64,000 nt of DNA, from NCBI RefSeq assembly GCF_016110345.1, contig NZ_AP019011.1, forward strand, positions 1,054,001 through 1,118,000, written 5' to 3'. This stretch comes from Fluviibacter phosphoraccumulans (lineage in GTDB: Bacteria; Pseudomonadota; Gammaproteobacteria; Burkholderiales; Rhodocyclaceae). The translations under genes were made by a program, and so were the position numbers. The notes below the pieces were generated by a model. The model did not search any database and was not told where the DNA came from. It saw only the letters and a program-made list of their open reading frames with translations. Position 1 is the stretch's first letter, and each line of letters begins with the position of its first letter. Of the stretch, positions 49,683 to 59,447 are shown piece by piece.

Positions 49683-50531
49683 TTAATTGTTTTTCCAGGA
49701 TTCCCAAACGGGAACAACACCATCAGGAAGCGGTAGAGTCCGCCCCAGATCGACATAACTTTCATCCGGACCATGAAAGTCAGAACCCTGCGACCCCATG
49801 AAGGCGTAGTGACGCGCCTGGCGACCAAAGTGAGCGATCTGCTCGGGCGTATGGCTACCGGAGGCCACTTCAATGGCCTCGCCACCCAGATCACGAAATG
49901 CTTCAAAAAGCTTGCCTAACGCTTTGTTAGACATGCGATATCTGCCAGGGTGCGCGATTACGGCGACGCCGCCCGCAGCACGAATCCAGCCAAGGGCTTT
50001 TTCCAGGCTGGGCCAAGGGTGCTCCACATAACCGGGTTTGCCCGGCGTGAGAAAGCGGTCAAACACCTGTTTGACCTCACGGCACGCGCCCATCTCCACC
50101 AGCGCTCTTGCAAAATGCGCCCGCGACACCAGCTCCGGGTTACCCACGTAAGCCATGGTTTTTTCAAGAATGCCGACAAAACCGACTTTTTCGAGTTCGA
50201 CCGCAATGCGCTCTGCCCGGTTGGCGCGCCCTTCCCTGATTTCATCCAGGCCCTGAACCAGCGTGGGATCAACAGGATTGATCTGCAAACCGACGATATG
50301 GACCGATTGACCGTTCCATTCCACCGAAATTTCGGTACCCGGAATCAGCTCAATCCCCAGCTTTGCAGCTTCGGCCGTTGCCTCCGTGATGCCGGATAGG
50401 CCATCATGGTCGGTCAACGCCAGTGACGTCACCCCATTGGCGTGCGCACGTGCGACCACGGCGGCGGGTGGCAACATGCCATCGGAGGCCGTCGAGTGGC
50501 AATGCAGGTCGTAACGGGGTGATTGAGTCAT
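49683..50531 (-). CDS. rnm: 5'-3' exoribonuclease RNase AM (PHP domain, YciV family)
   Basis: A PHP-superfamily metal phosphoesterase that processes the 5' ends of rRNA in Escherichia coli (YciV/RNase AM). It has 282 residues from the ATG at 50531 (MTQSPRYDLHCHS). Metal-binding motifs are DLHCHSTASDG, LTDHDGLSG, SRAHFARALVE, IAHPGRY and SQGSDFHGPDES. An upstream open reading to 50573 is rejected because it lacks the family start. It is divergent from the gamma-carbonic-anhydrase-like gene. Confidence 0.88.
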   Translation of the reverse strand: MTQSPRYDLHCHSTASDGMLPPAAVVARAHANGVTSLALTDHDGLSGITEATAEAAKLGIELIPGTEISVEWNGQSVHIVGLQINPVDPTLVQGLDEIREGRANRAERIAVELEKVGFVGILEKTMAYVGNPELVSRAHFARALVEMGACREVKQVFDRFLTPGKPGYVEHPWPSLEKALGWIRAAGGVAVIAHPGRYRMSNKALGKLFEAFRDLGGEAIEVASGSHTPEQIAHFGRQARHYAFMGSQGSDFHGPDESYVDLGRTLPLPDGVVPVWESWKNN

Positions 50532-50602
50532 TGTGGCTTTATGTGTTTGAAGGATCAGCATAAAATGCTGCACCGCCCATTTTACTGGAATAAGGCCTCA
50601 GC

Positions 50603-51124
50603 ATGAGCTGCTATCAACTGGAAGACCGGATACCGCAAATCAATCCCACCGCCTGGATTGCGCCAACCGCGGTACTGATTGGCAGCGTGGCGTGCGCCGA
50701 AGACGCTTCGGTCTGGTGGAACGCGGTGCTGCGCGGCGATAACGAACCCATCGTGATCGGCCCTCGAAGCAACGTACAGGATGGCTGTGTATTTCACACT
50801 GACCCCGGTGCGCCTCTGATCCTCGAGGCCGATGTCACAATCGGCCACAAAGTCATGCTGCACGGCTGCCACATCGGCAAGGGCAGCTTAATCGGTATAG
50901 GCACAACGATTCTGAATCATGCCGTAATTGGTGAACACAGCCTGGTTGGCGCGGGTACGCTGATTCCGGAACGCAAAGTCTACCCGCCCCGCTCGCTCAT
51001 CATGGGTACGCCCGGCAAAGTTGTTCGCGAACTGACCGATGAAGAGGTCGCCAAGCTGATCAATAGCGCTGCCCGCTATGTACAGAATGCCGCTCGCTAC
51101 CGCCAACACCTGAAAGCGCTTTAA
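50603..51124 (+). CDS. Gamma-carbonic-anhydrase-like protein (YrdA type)
   Basis: A 173-residue left-handed parallel beta-helix protein of the CaiE/PaaY/YrdA gamma-carbonic anhydrase group. Hexapeptide repeats run through WWNAVLRGDNEPIVIGPRSNVQDGCVFH (in part), with histidines VFHTD, IGHKVMLHGCHIG in zinc-ligand positions of the family. It lacks transmembrane segments. Enzymatic activity is uncertain for the YrdA branch. It starts 72 bp from the divergent rnm gene; hslO follows on the same strand after 60 bp. Confidence 0.88.
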   Translation: MSCYQLEDRIPQINPTAWIAPTAVLIGSVACAEDASVWWNAVLRGDNEPIVIGPRSNVQDGCVFHTDPGAPLILEADVTIGHKVMLHGCHIGKGSLIGIGTTILNHAVIGEHSLVGAGTLIPERKVYPPRSLIMGTPGKVVRELTDEEVAKLINSAARYVQNAARYRQHLKAL

Positions 51125-51184
51125 GCCGGTTGAAATCCGGCAAGGCCACCCAAACTAACAGGCACCTACTTACAGAAAGACCTC

Positions 51185-52096
51185 ATGCTGCGCGAGACCG
51201 ATCGTTTTGTCCGATTCCACTTTCCCGAACTGTCTATCCGTGGCGCCTGGGTGCACCTGGACGAGAGTTACCGTGCGCTCTGCACTGGCCGCAACTATCC
51301 GGCAGCCGTCAGCCATATGCTGGGGGAGCTGGCCAGCATGACGACCTTGATGGCAGGCCAACTGAAGCACCCCGGACGTTTAACCTTCCAGACGCGCGAC
51401 CCCGGCCCCATCAATCTGCTGGTGATGGATTGCACAGATAAACTCGGCCTACGCGGCATGGCGCAATGGCACCCGGAGTACCTGAGCCAGTTGCAGGATC
51501 CGAAGATGCCCTGCCTGAACGGCCAGAATGGCGATGAACAAAGCCGTCTGGTGATGACCCTGGATGCCCATCAATTCAGCACCCCGTGGCAAAGTCATGT
51601 GCCGCTGGTTGGCCAATCCCTGGCCGAAGCCTTTGCCCATTATCTCGTACAGTCCGAGCAGCAACCGACCGAGTTGTATCTGGCCGCCAACGGCCAACAG
51701 GCCGCTGGTCTGTTCCTGCAAAAAATGCCAGGCGCTGACGAAGCCGATGAAGATGGCTGGAACCGCCTTTGCCATCTGTTCGGGACTCTGACCGATGCAG
51801 AACTGCTGAGCCTTGATCCATCCGATTTGCTGACACGACTCTTCCCGGAAGAGCTGATCAGCCTGGCACCGGGCCAGCCAGTGCATCACGCCGGCGAGCG
51901 CAACTGGGATAAAGTACGCGACATGCTGCGCAGCCTGGGACAACCCGAAGTCGAATCCATCCTCAAAGAACACGGCGCCGTTGTGATTAACGACGACCTG
52001 AGCAATCTGGAGTATCGGTTCAGCGCGGCGGATATCGCCGCAATTTTTGCCCAGCCTTCCGGCACCGGGACAGCCGCAGGACCCACCCTACACTAA
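51185..52096 (+). CDS. hslO: Hsp33-family chaperone HslO lacking the zinc-switch cysteines
   Basis: A 303-residue holdase chaperone of the Hsp33 family, recognised from the N-terminal domain (RFHFPELSIRGAWVHLDESYRALC in part; MLGELASMTTLMAGQLKHPGRLTFQ) and the linker (LTDAELLSLDPSDLLTRLFPEELISL). Normal Hsp33 activates on oxidation through C-x-C and C-x-x-C near the C-terminus. Aligned by eye, those positions are G and R in VHHAGERNWDKV and D and S in VINDDLSNLEYRF, so all four ligands are lost. The reading frame is otherwise full length. The 3' end overlaps the convergent FAD-oxidase gene by 9 bp. Confidence 0.9.
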   Translation: MLRETDRFVRFHFPELSIRGAWVHLDESYRALCTGRNYPAAVSHMLGELASMTTLMAGQLKHPGRLTFQTRDPGPINLLVMDCTDKLGLRGMAQWHPEYLSQLQDPKMPCLNGQNGDEQSRLVMTLDAHQFSTPWQSHVPLVGQSLAEAFAHYLVQSEQQPTELYLAANGQQAAGLFLQKMPGADEADEDGWNRLCHLFGTLTDAELLSLDPSDLLTRLFPEELISLAPGQPVHHAGERNWDKVRDMLRSLGQPEVESILKEHGAVVINDDLSNLEYRFSAADIAAIFAQPSGTGTAAGPTLH

Positions 52097-53497
52097 GACC
52101 TTGCCGGGATTCATCAACCCCTGCGGGTCCAGCGTGGCCTTGAGCTGGCGCATAAGCGCCATGCTGCCTGCGGGTGCATGCTGGGCGAGCCATGTTGGCT
52201 TGAGTTGCCCTATGCCATGCTCGGCGGCAATGGAACCATCCAGACGACCAACGACTTCATAGACTACGGCATTGGCTTCAGCACTCTGCGCGATCAGGCC
52301 AGCATTCTTAACGGGATCGGCATACGACAGATTAAAGTGCAGATTGCCATCACCGATGTGGCCGAAGGCAACAATGCGGATGCCAGGAAAACGTTTCTGC
52401 AATGCGGCTGATGCTTCATCAATAAACTGCGGAATCCGGGAGATTGGCAGACCCACATCGTGCTTGATGGCAAGACCTTCACGCTTTTGTGATTCCGCGA
52501 GGCCTTTACGAATGGCCCAGAGCTGCGCCTGTGCATCCGGCGCGGTGGCGATATAGCCCGCATTAACACCCGCCGTCGCACAGGCGCGCTGCCAGGCACA
52601 CAATAGGGCCTGCAGAAAATCTGCATCGTGGGCTGAGACTTCAATCATCAAAGCCCAGGCTTCTGGCCAGGCCCCTACTGCCGTTGGCAAAAGCGCCTCG
52701 GGCAAATGTTGCCGTACTAGCGACAAGGTAGTGGCCGAAATCAATTCAGATGCCGTTTGCGCACCAGCAAAGACGGTTTGCGCCAGCGCATGTCGATCCA
52801 CGGCAGAGGACACGTCCGGCAGATTAAGCCAGATCAGTGCACGCGCCGCAGGCAAGGGATAGAGCTTCATGGTGGCCGCTGTAATCAGACCAAGAGTCCC
52901 TTCAGCGCCGATGAACAACTGCTTCAGATCGTAGCCGGTATTATCTTTACGCAGACCGGACAACTTCGACCAGACCGTACCATCAGGCAATACCACTTCC
53001 AGGCCCAGACATAAATCGCGGGTCATGCCATAGCGCAACACCTGCAAGCCACCCGCATTGGTGGCCAGCGTGCCCCCCAAGGTGGTGAGGTGCCCCGCAC
53101 CGAGCGTGAGTGGATACAGACGATCGACTGACTCGGCAGCTGCTTTGAGCTGATCCAGTGTAATGCCCGCTTCAGCAGTGATGCTGAAATTGGTCGCATC
53201 AATCGATCGGATACGATTCAGCTGCGTCATGGCCACCACAACGGCTTTACCTGAGGCATCTGGCGTAGCCCCACCGCAGAGGCCCGTATTACCGCCTTGC
53301 GGCACAATGGGCACGCCGGCCGACATACAAAAGCGCACCACATCCGCTACTGCTTGTGTCGTCGTAGGCAGCACGACGGCCTGCGCCCTACCCTGATAAC
53401 GGCCGCGCCAATCCTTGAGATACGATGCCTGCGCTTCAGGCGATGTCAGCACCTGATCGGCACCCAGGCATTGCTGTAGTTGCGCGATCAGGGTCAT
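52088..53497 (-). CDS. FAD-linked D-2-hydroxyacid oxidase (GlcD/D-lactate dehydrogenase family)
   Basis: A 469-residue vanillyl-alcohol-oxidase-fold flavoprotein. FAD-binding PP-loop motifs are VPQGGNTGLCGGATP and GAGHLTTLGGTLATNAGG; the substrate/FAD C-terminal motif is GHIGDGNLHFN and the ending AAEHGIGQLKPTWL...DPQGLMNPGKV, typical of D-lactate dehydrogenase, glycolate oxidase subunit GlcD and D-2-hydroxyglutarate dehydrogenase. No other glycolate-oxidase subunits are adjacent, so the substrate is unresolved. It converges on hslO with a 9-bp overlap and is 21 bp after rimO. Confidence 0.85.
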   Translation of the reverse strand: MTLIAQLQQCLGADQVLTSPEAQASYLKDWRGRYQGRAQAVVLPTTTQAVADVVRFCMSAGVPIVPQGGNTGLCGGATPDASGKAVVVAMTQLNRIRSIDATNFSITAEAGITLDQLKAAAESVDRLYPLTLGAGHLTTLGGTLATNAGGLQVLRYGMTRDLCLGLEVVLPDGTVWSKLSGLRKDNTGYDLKQLFIGAEGTLGLITAATMKLYPLPAARALIWLNLPDVSSAVDRHALAQTVFAGAQTASELISATTLSLVRQHLPEALLPTAVGAWPEAWALMIEVSAHDADFLQALLCAWQRACATAGVNAGYIATAPDAQAQLWAIRKGLAESQKREGLAIKHDVGLPISRIPQFIDEASAALQKRFPGIRIVAFGHIGDGNLHFNLSYADPVKNAGLIAQSAEANAVVYEVVGRLDGSIAAEHGIGQLKPTWLAQHAPAGSMALMRQLKATLDPQGLMNPGKVLV

Positions 53498-53518
53498 GGT
53501 GCGATTCTTGGTTCGATC

Positions 53519-54868
53519 TTAGTTCACTGATGCCGACAACAACGGTTCGGCATAGAGATCGTGTTCATCGGCATCGATGATGCGAACGGCGATGCGATCA
53601 CCCGGCGCACAATCGGTAAAGCCCATCAACTGAACAACGCCATCGATGTCCGGTGCCTCACGCCAGCTACGGCCAATGGCACCCTCGTCATCGACTTCAT
53701 CAATCACAATCACTTCTTCGTTACCGATACGTTGCGCCAGTTTGTCGGCCGAGATATCAGACTGAAACTGCATCAAACGCATGCGGCGTGATTCGCGCTC
53801 TTCTTCAGGCACGGCACCTTCCAGTTCGTTGGCCGTTGCTCCTTCGACTGGCGAATAGGCGAAAGCACCCACCCGATCCAGCTGCGCCGCTTCCAGGAAG
53901 CCGAGCAGCTCCTGAAAATCATCTTCGGTTTCACCGGGAAAGCCGGTAATGAATGTCGAGCGGATTACCAGTTCCGGGCAGATCTCGCGCCAGGCTTTAA
54001 TACGCTTAAGTACATTCTCGGACGATGCCGGACGCTTCATAGCTTTGAGGATGCGCGGGCTGGCGTGCTGGAACGGGATATCCAGATACGGCAGAATCTT
54101 ACCTTCGGCCATGAGCGGAATAATGTCATCCACACTCGGATACGGGTATACGTAATGCAGACGCACCCAGATACCCATTTCACCCAGTGCCTCACACAGC
54201 GCCTGTAGCTGCGTCTTGACCGGACGGCCTTCCCAGAAGCCGGTGCGGTATTTCACATCCACGCCATAGGCGCTGGTGTCCTGCGAAATAACCAGCACTT
54301 CCTTCACGCCAGCCTTGGCCAGGGTTTCTGCTTCTTTGAGCACATCGCCAATCGGGCGCGACACGAGATCGCCCCGCAACGACGGAATGATGCAGAAGGT
54401 GCAACGGTGGTTACAGCCTTCCGAGATTTTCAGATAGGCGTAATGCTTGGGCGTAAGACGCACCCCCTGAGGCGGCACCAGATCGGTATACGGGTCATGC
54501 GGCATGGGCAAGTGTGAATGCACAATTTCCATCACCTCATCCAGTGCATGCGGGCCTGTCACCGCCAGCACATCGGGGTGGGCTGTTTCGACGACGCCTT
54601 CACGGGCGCCGAGGCAGCCGGTGACAATCACTTTACCGTTTTCACGCAGCGCTTCGCCAATCGCATCCAGCGATTCTTCGACCGCTGAATCAATAAAGCC
54701 GCAAGTGTTAACGACCACCAGATCCGCACCGACATAATCACCGACGATGTCATAACCCTCTGCGCGCAGACGAGTCAGGATGCCTTCGCTATCCGAGGCA
54801 GCCTTGGGGCAACCGAGGCTGACCATGCCAACCTTGGGTGTATCAGTTTTCTTTGTCATGGGCGGCAT
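53519..54868 (-). CDS. rimO: Ribosomal protein S12 methylthiotransferase RimO
   Basis: A radical-SAM enzyme that methylthiolates Asp88 of ribosomal protein uS12. Its 449 residues contain the N-terminal UPF0004 cluster cysteines ([27 protein letters not shown]), the radical-[11 protein letters not shown] motif, the TRAM domain (VIVDEVD... at the C-terminus) and [16 protein letters not shown] helices. There are two nearby starts, 54868 and 54859 ([13 protein letters not shown]), neither with a clear Shine-Dalgarno. It lies upstream of the FAD-oxidase gene on the same strand. Confidence 0.94.
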   Translation of the reverse strand: MPPMTKKTDTPKVGMVSLGCPKAASDSEGILTRLRAEGYDIVGDYVGADLVVVNTCGFIDSAVEESLDAIGEALRENGKVIVTGCLGAREGVVETAHPDVLAVTGPHALDEVMEIVHSHLPMPHDPYTDLVPPQGVRLTPKHYAYLKISEGCNHRCTFCIIPSLRGDLVSRPIGDVLKEAETLAKAGVKEVLVISQDTSAYGVDVKYRTGFWEGRPVKTQLQALCEALGEMGIWVRLHYVYPYPSVDDIIPLMAEGKILPYLDIPFQHASPRILKAMKRPASSENVLKRIKAWREICPELVIRSTFITGFPGETEDDFQELLGFLEAAQLDRVGAFAYSPVEGATANELEGAVPEEERESRRMRLMQFQSDISADKLAQRIGNEEVIVIDEVDDEGAIGRSWREAPDIDGVVQLMGFTDCAPGDRIAVRIIDADEHDLYAEPLLSASVN

Positions 54869-54886
54869 TTTACCAACCCAGCGCTG

Positions 54887-56311
54887 TTAACGCTTGGATT
54901 CTGGCTGCCAACCACCACCCAACGAACGGAAAAGATCCACGCTGGCCTGCAACTGACTACCGCGATTGCGGGCATAAGCCAAACTGGCTTCATTAGCAAC
55001 CCGCTGTGCCTCAAGCACCGTCAGATAATCCACGTAACCGCCCTGATAGCGCAGGATGGATATCCGCTGTGCTTTGGTCGATGCGGCCACCTGCAATGAC
55101 AAATGCGCTTCTGTTTCCCGAGTCTGCTCCACCGAAACCATTGCATCCCCGACTTCAGCAAAAGCGACACGTACTGTTTTGATGTAATTAGCCAAGGCTT
55201 CCTGTTGCTTACCCTTGGCCGTATCCAGCTGACCGGTGAGCAAGCCACCGGTAAACAGCGGCTGCATCGCACCGAGAGTTGCTGCCCACACCGAGCCACC
55301 CGCCGATAAGAAATTGGTGAAGCCTACGCTCTGCGCACCGTAAAGACCCGAGAGTGAAAACGACGGAAAGAATTTGGCTTTAGCCACACCAATCTGGGCA
55401 TTAGCGGCTACCAGTTGCTGCTCGGCCTTGCGCACATCGGGTCGTGTTTCCAACAACTCGGAAGGCATTCCAACTGGCGGCACCGGGGGCACGGGCATTG
55501 TCTCCAAGTCCCCTGCCGGAATCTTAAGATCCAGCTTGCCCGTGAGGACAGCCAACTGGTTTTGAGCGATCGCCCGTTGCCGCACCAGTTCTGATTGCAC
55601 CGCCTGAATATTCGACAGCGTCGCCTGTGCCTGATTGATGTCAAGCGGCGAGACCAAGCCGCCGTCCAATTTGGCTTGGGCTATACGCAAGGTGTCGCGA
55701 CGCGTCTGGATCGAGTTAGCGGTCACTTTAATCTGGGCATCCAGCGCCCGCAGATTCATGTAGGCTTTGGCAACGCTACCCTCCAGCACGAGGCGCACGC
55801 TGTCCCGATCAAAGATACTCGCCTTCAGTGTGGCATCAGCGGATTCAACCGACCGGCGCACCTTACCCCAGAGGTCAATCTCATAGGAAAAACCGGCGCT
55901 GCCTTGATAGTTGTTATCGAGATAAGCAATCCCGCTGGATGATGCGGCAGCACCTTGTGATGCGCGCGTGCCACTTCCCTCAAGGGAAAGGCTTGGATAC
56001 TGCGCCGCCCCTGCCTGAAGCGCCAGACCTTGCGCCTGCGCAATACGGGCGATGGCGATTTGTAAATCAGCATTGTTAGCCAGCGCCAAGGCTTCCAGCT
56101 TATCCAGCTCAGGATCATTAAACAACGTCCACCAGTCTTGCTGAATCACCACTTTATTCTTGAACGGCGCATCAGCGCTCGTGGACTGCGGTACATCGGC
56201 GTTGTATTGCCCGGGCAGATCCAGCTGCGGGCGCTCATAGTCCGGTCCAACGGTACAAGCCGACAGGCCGATAACGCTCAAAGCCAGGAAGACATGGATA
56301 CGCTTAGTCAT
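54887..56311 (-). CDS. oprM: Outer-membrane efflux lipoprotein (OprM/NodT type)
   Basis: The outer-membrane channel of a tripartite RND pump. It has about 474 residues. The signal peptide ends at a lipobox (SVIGLSAC), followed by TVGPDYERPQLDLP typical of NodT-family lipoproteins. Two internal repeats of alpha-helical/beta-strand character are seen (QQDWWTLFNDPELDKLEALALANNADLQIA; GMPSELLETRPDVRKAEQQLVAANAQIG in part). The ATG at 56311 is chosen because the upstream open frame (to 56440) lies within acrB in another frame. The start overlaps the acrB stop by 8 bp. Confidence 0.92.
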   Translation of the reverse strand: MTKRIHVFLALSVIGLSACTVGPDYERPQLDLPGQYNADVPQSTSADAPFKNKVVIQQDWWTLFNDPELDKLEALALANNADLQIAIARIAQAQGLALQAGAAQYPSLSLEGSGTRASQGAAASSSGIAYLDNNYQGSAGFSYEIDLWGKVRRSVESADATLKASIFDRDSVRLVLEGSVAKAYMNLRALDAQIKVTANSIQTRRDTLRIAQAKLDGGLVSPLDINQAQATLSNIQAVQSELVRQRAIAQNQLAVLTGKLDLKIPAGDLETMPVPPVPPVGMPSELLETRPDVRKAEQQLVAANAQIGVAKAKFFPSFSLSGLYGAQSVGFTNFLSAGGSVWAATLGAMQPLFTGGLLTGQLDTAKGKQQEALANYIKTVRVAFAEVGDAMVSVEQTRETEAHLSLQVAASTKAQRISILRYQGGYVDYLTVLEAQRVANEASLAYARNRGSQLQASVDLFRSLGGGWQPESKR

Positions 56312-59300
56312 GAGCGCTCTCCTGCTTGGCTTCGCCCGGGAAAAGATCGCGCTTCTTGTTACGTCCTGAAAGCCAGGTAAAGAACATCGGGACAAAAATG
56401 GTTGCAATAAAGGTAGAGGCGAGCATGCCACCAAACACACCGGTCCCCATCGAGCGTCGCGCGGCCGAGCCGGCTCCCGTAGAAATGACCAATGGGAATA
56501 CGCCGAGGATAAAGGCCAATGAGGTCATCACAATCGGGCGGAACCGTAATCGGGCGGCCTGCAAAGCGGCATCGTACACACTCATGCCTTCCGATCGTTT
56601 CTGGGATGCAAACTCCACAATCAGAATGGCATTCTTCGCCGATAAACCGACCAGCACCACGAGGCCAATCTGAAAATAAATGTCGCTGGGCATACCCCGT
56701 AACAACACGGCAAAGAGCGCCCCAAATAAGGCAAACGGCACACCAAGAATTACGGCGACCGGCAGCGACCAGCGCTCATATTGCGCAGCGAGAATTAAAA
56801 AGACCATGATGATGCCAAATCCAAAGGCCAGACCGGATGTATTGCCCGTCCGAATTTGCTGAAAGGCTTGTCCGGACCAGGCCAGATCATAGCCAGGCGG
56901 CAAGGTTTCCTTGGCAACATCGCGCACGATTTGAATCGCGTCGCCCGAGCTAACACCGGGAACACCATTGCCGAGCATCTTGGCAGAAAGCACGCCGTTA
57001 AAGCGCTCCAGCTGCTCCGGTCCTATGACCGACTTGGTGGTGATCAGCGCCGACACGGGCACCATTGCGCCGTTATCTGCCCGCACATAAACCTGACCCA
57101 GATCCGTTGGTTTAGCCCGATACAAGGCATCAGCCTGCATCTGCACCCGATAAGTCCGTCCACCCAGATTAAAGTCATTCACATACAGCGAACCCATACT
57201 GGCCTGCAGGCTCTGATAGACATCAGCCACTGGAATGCCCAACGAGATCGCCTTGCTTTCATCGACCTCGACATAAAGTTGCGGTGACGTCGGACGGAAG
57301 AAGGTGTTGATCCCCGTCAGCTCTGGCCGCTTCTTCAAAGCATCGCTCAAATCATTGGTCGCTTTAGCCAGTTTGACGACCGAATCATCACCCCGCGCCT
57401 GTACATAAAACTCAAAACCACCCGCCGAGCCAATACCCCGGATAGCCGGAGGATTAAAGACCAAGGCCATGCCGTCGCGCAGCGTCATGCCAAGGCCAGT
57501 AAATACCTTGGCGAGACTATTCGAATCAGCGGCACGTACCGACCAGTCTTTAAGCGGAATAAACACCGTACCGGCATTAGCGCGCATGCCGCCACCGATA
57601 ATGTCATTACCCGCAATGACAAAAACTTTATCGACATCCGGGTTCTGCACGACCGCTTGCTGAAACCCTAAACCGGCCTGTTCGGTCCGTTGCAGGCTGG
57701 CGCCATCGGGCAGCACTAACGCACTGATCAAGTAGCCTTGATCTTCGGGTGGCACAAAGCCGCCCGGCACCAAGCGGTACATCAGCAAGCACCCCAGAAT
57801 CACCGCGACCAGAACGCTACCGCCAATTACACGGTGATGGAGCGTCTTTTCAACCAGATTGGTATAGCTCGTCGTGAACCTGGCGAATAGCTCATTAAAC
57901 GGCTTAAACACTTCATACGGCTCATCATGCTTATTACTGAGCAGCACACCACACAAAGCCGGCGTCAGCGTCAGCGCAACGATACCCGACAAAGTCACCG
58001 CAATGGCCACCGTGACGGCAAACTGTTGATAGAGCTTGCCGGCAATACCGCCCAGAAACGCAACCGGCACAAACACCGCACTCAACACCAACACAATGGC
58101 AATGACCGCGCCAGACACTTCACGCATGGCTTCCACGGCGGCCTGCTTGGGCGGCAAGCGACGCTCTTTCATAAGTCGCTCAACATTCTCCAAGACGACA
58201 ATGGCATCATCGACCACGATACCAATCGCCAACACCATGGCGAACAGTGTCACCGTATTGATTGAAAACCCTAGCACCCAGAGACCGGCAAAGGTACCAA
58301 TCAACGACACGGGTACGGCCAACAGCGGGATCAGCGTCGCGCGCCAGTTCTGCAGGAACAAAAAGACAACGGCCGCCACCAAAATCATGGCCTCAACGAG
58401 CGTCACGACCACTTCATGAATCGACGCATTCACAAACTTGGTGGTGTCATAAGGAATGACGTAATCCACCCCAGAGGGGAATCGCGTCTTGAGTTCTTCC
58501 AGCTTGTTGCGGACACGCTCAGCGGTTTCCAGGGCATTGGCACCTGACTGTAAAAAGATGGCAACGCTGGCCACCGGTTGCCCCAGCAACGTGGTATTGG
58601 CATCGTAGTTGGCAGCACCCAACTCGATCCGCGCCAGGTCTTTGAGCCGGAGCACACCAGACGGACCTTTGGAACGGATAACAATGTCGCCAAATTGTTC
58701 GGGCGTTGCCAATCGGCCTTTTGCGGTAACGGTATAAACCAGTTGCTGCCCTTGCAGTGCTGGCTCCTGGCCGATCTTACCTGCCACGTTCTGCTTATTC
58801 TGCGCGTTGATGGCCGCAACAATATCTGCTGTCGTTACACCAAGCTGCGCCATTTTGTCCGGACGCAACCATATACGCATGGAATAGTCTTTGGCGCCCA
58901 GAATCTGCGCATCACCCACACCAGGCAATCGCTTCAACTCATCCAGCATGTTGATGAGCACATAATTAGAGAGGAACAACGCCGGACGGCTATTGTCTGG
59001 CGAGGTGGTGGTTGCCACCAGCAGAATATCGTTGGAACGTTTTTGTACCGTCACACCAAACTGGCGAACGGTATCGGGAAGTCTTGGTTCAGCAATCTTG
59101 ACCCGATTATTGACATTAACCGTGGCCATATCCACGTTAGTACCCACCTCAAAGGTGGCGGTTACGGTGAGAGAGCCGTTAGAGGCGGCCGTGGAACTAA
59201 AATACAGCAGGTTCTCAACGCCAGATAGCTGCTCCTCAATCGGACCGGCAACCGTGCGAATCAGTGTCTCGGTCGATGCGCCCGGGTAATTGGCAGAGAT

Positions 59301-59441
59301 AATCACCGTTGGCGGGGCAATCTCTGGGTAATGCGCCACAGGCAGCACGCGGCCAGCCATCAAGCCGGCCAGCACGATCACAATAGAAATAACCGCCGCA
59401 AAAATCGGCCGATGAATAAAAAAACGGGAGAACACGATCAA
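56304..59441 (-). CDS. acrB: RND multidrug efflux permease (AcrB/MexB, HAE-1 family)
   Basis: The inner-membrane proton/drug antiporter of the efflux complex. It has 1,045 residues, 12 predicted membrane helices and two large periplasmic loops. The proton-relay aspartate pair is present in the helix-4 motif GIVVDDAIVVLENVER. The start MIVFSRFFIHRPIFAAVISIVIVL is typical. FFTPRLSGR-like C-terminal features end MFFTWLSGRNKKRDLFPGEAKQES. It lies between acrA and oprM, overlapping the latter by 8 bp. Substrates cannot be predicted. Confidence 0.95.
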   Translation of the reverse strand: MIVFSRFFIHRPIFAAVISIVIVLAGLMAGRVLPVAHYPEIAPPTVIISANYPGASTETLIRTVAGPIEEQLSGVENLLYFSSTAASNGSLTVTATFEVGTNVDMATVNVNNRVKIAEPRLPDTVRQFGVTVQKRSNDILLVATTTSPDNSRPALFLSNYVLINMLDELKRLPGVGDAQILGAKDYSMRIWLRPDKMAQLGVTTADIVAAINAQNKQNVAGKIGQEPALQGQQLVYTVTAKGRLATPEQFGDIVIRSKGPSGVLRLKDLARIELGAANYDANTTLLGQPVASVAIFLQSGANALETAERVRNKLEELKTRFPSGVDYVIPYDTTKFVNASIHEVVVTLVEAMILVAAVVFLFLQNWRATLIPLLAVPVSLIGTFAGLWVLGFSINTVTLFAMVLAIGIVVDDAIVVLENVERLMKERRLPPKQAAVEAMREVSGAVIAIVLVLSAVFVPVAFLGGIAGKLYQQFAVTVAIAVTLSGIVALTLTPALCGVLLSNKHDEPYEVFKPFNELFARFTTSYTNLVEKTLHHRVIGGSVLVAVILGCLLMYRLVPGGFVPPEDQGYLISALVLPDGASLQRTEQAGLGFQQAVVQNPDVDKVFVIAGNDIIGGGMRANAGTVFIPLKDWSVRAADSNSLAKVFTGLGMTLRDGMALVFNPPAIRGIGSAGGFEFYVQARGDDSVVKLAKATNDLSDALKKRPELTGINTFFRPTSPQLYVEVDESKAISLGIPVADVYQSLQASMGSLYVNDFNLGGRTYRVQMQADALYRAKPTDLGQVYVRADNGAMVPVSALITTKSVIGPEQLERFNGVLSAKMLGNGVPGVSSGDAIQIVRDVAKETLPPGYDLAWSGQAFQQIRTGNTSGLAFGFGIIMVFLILAAQYERWSLPVAVILGVPFALFGALFAVLLRGMPSDIYFQIGLVVLVGLSAKNAILIVEFASQKRSEGMSVYDAALQAARLRFRPIVMTSLAFILGVFPLVISTGAGSAARRSMGTGVFGGMLASTFIATIFVPMFFTWLSGRNKKRDLFPGEAKQESAHD

Positions 59442-59447
59442 CTGTCC

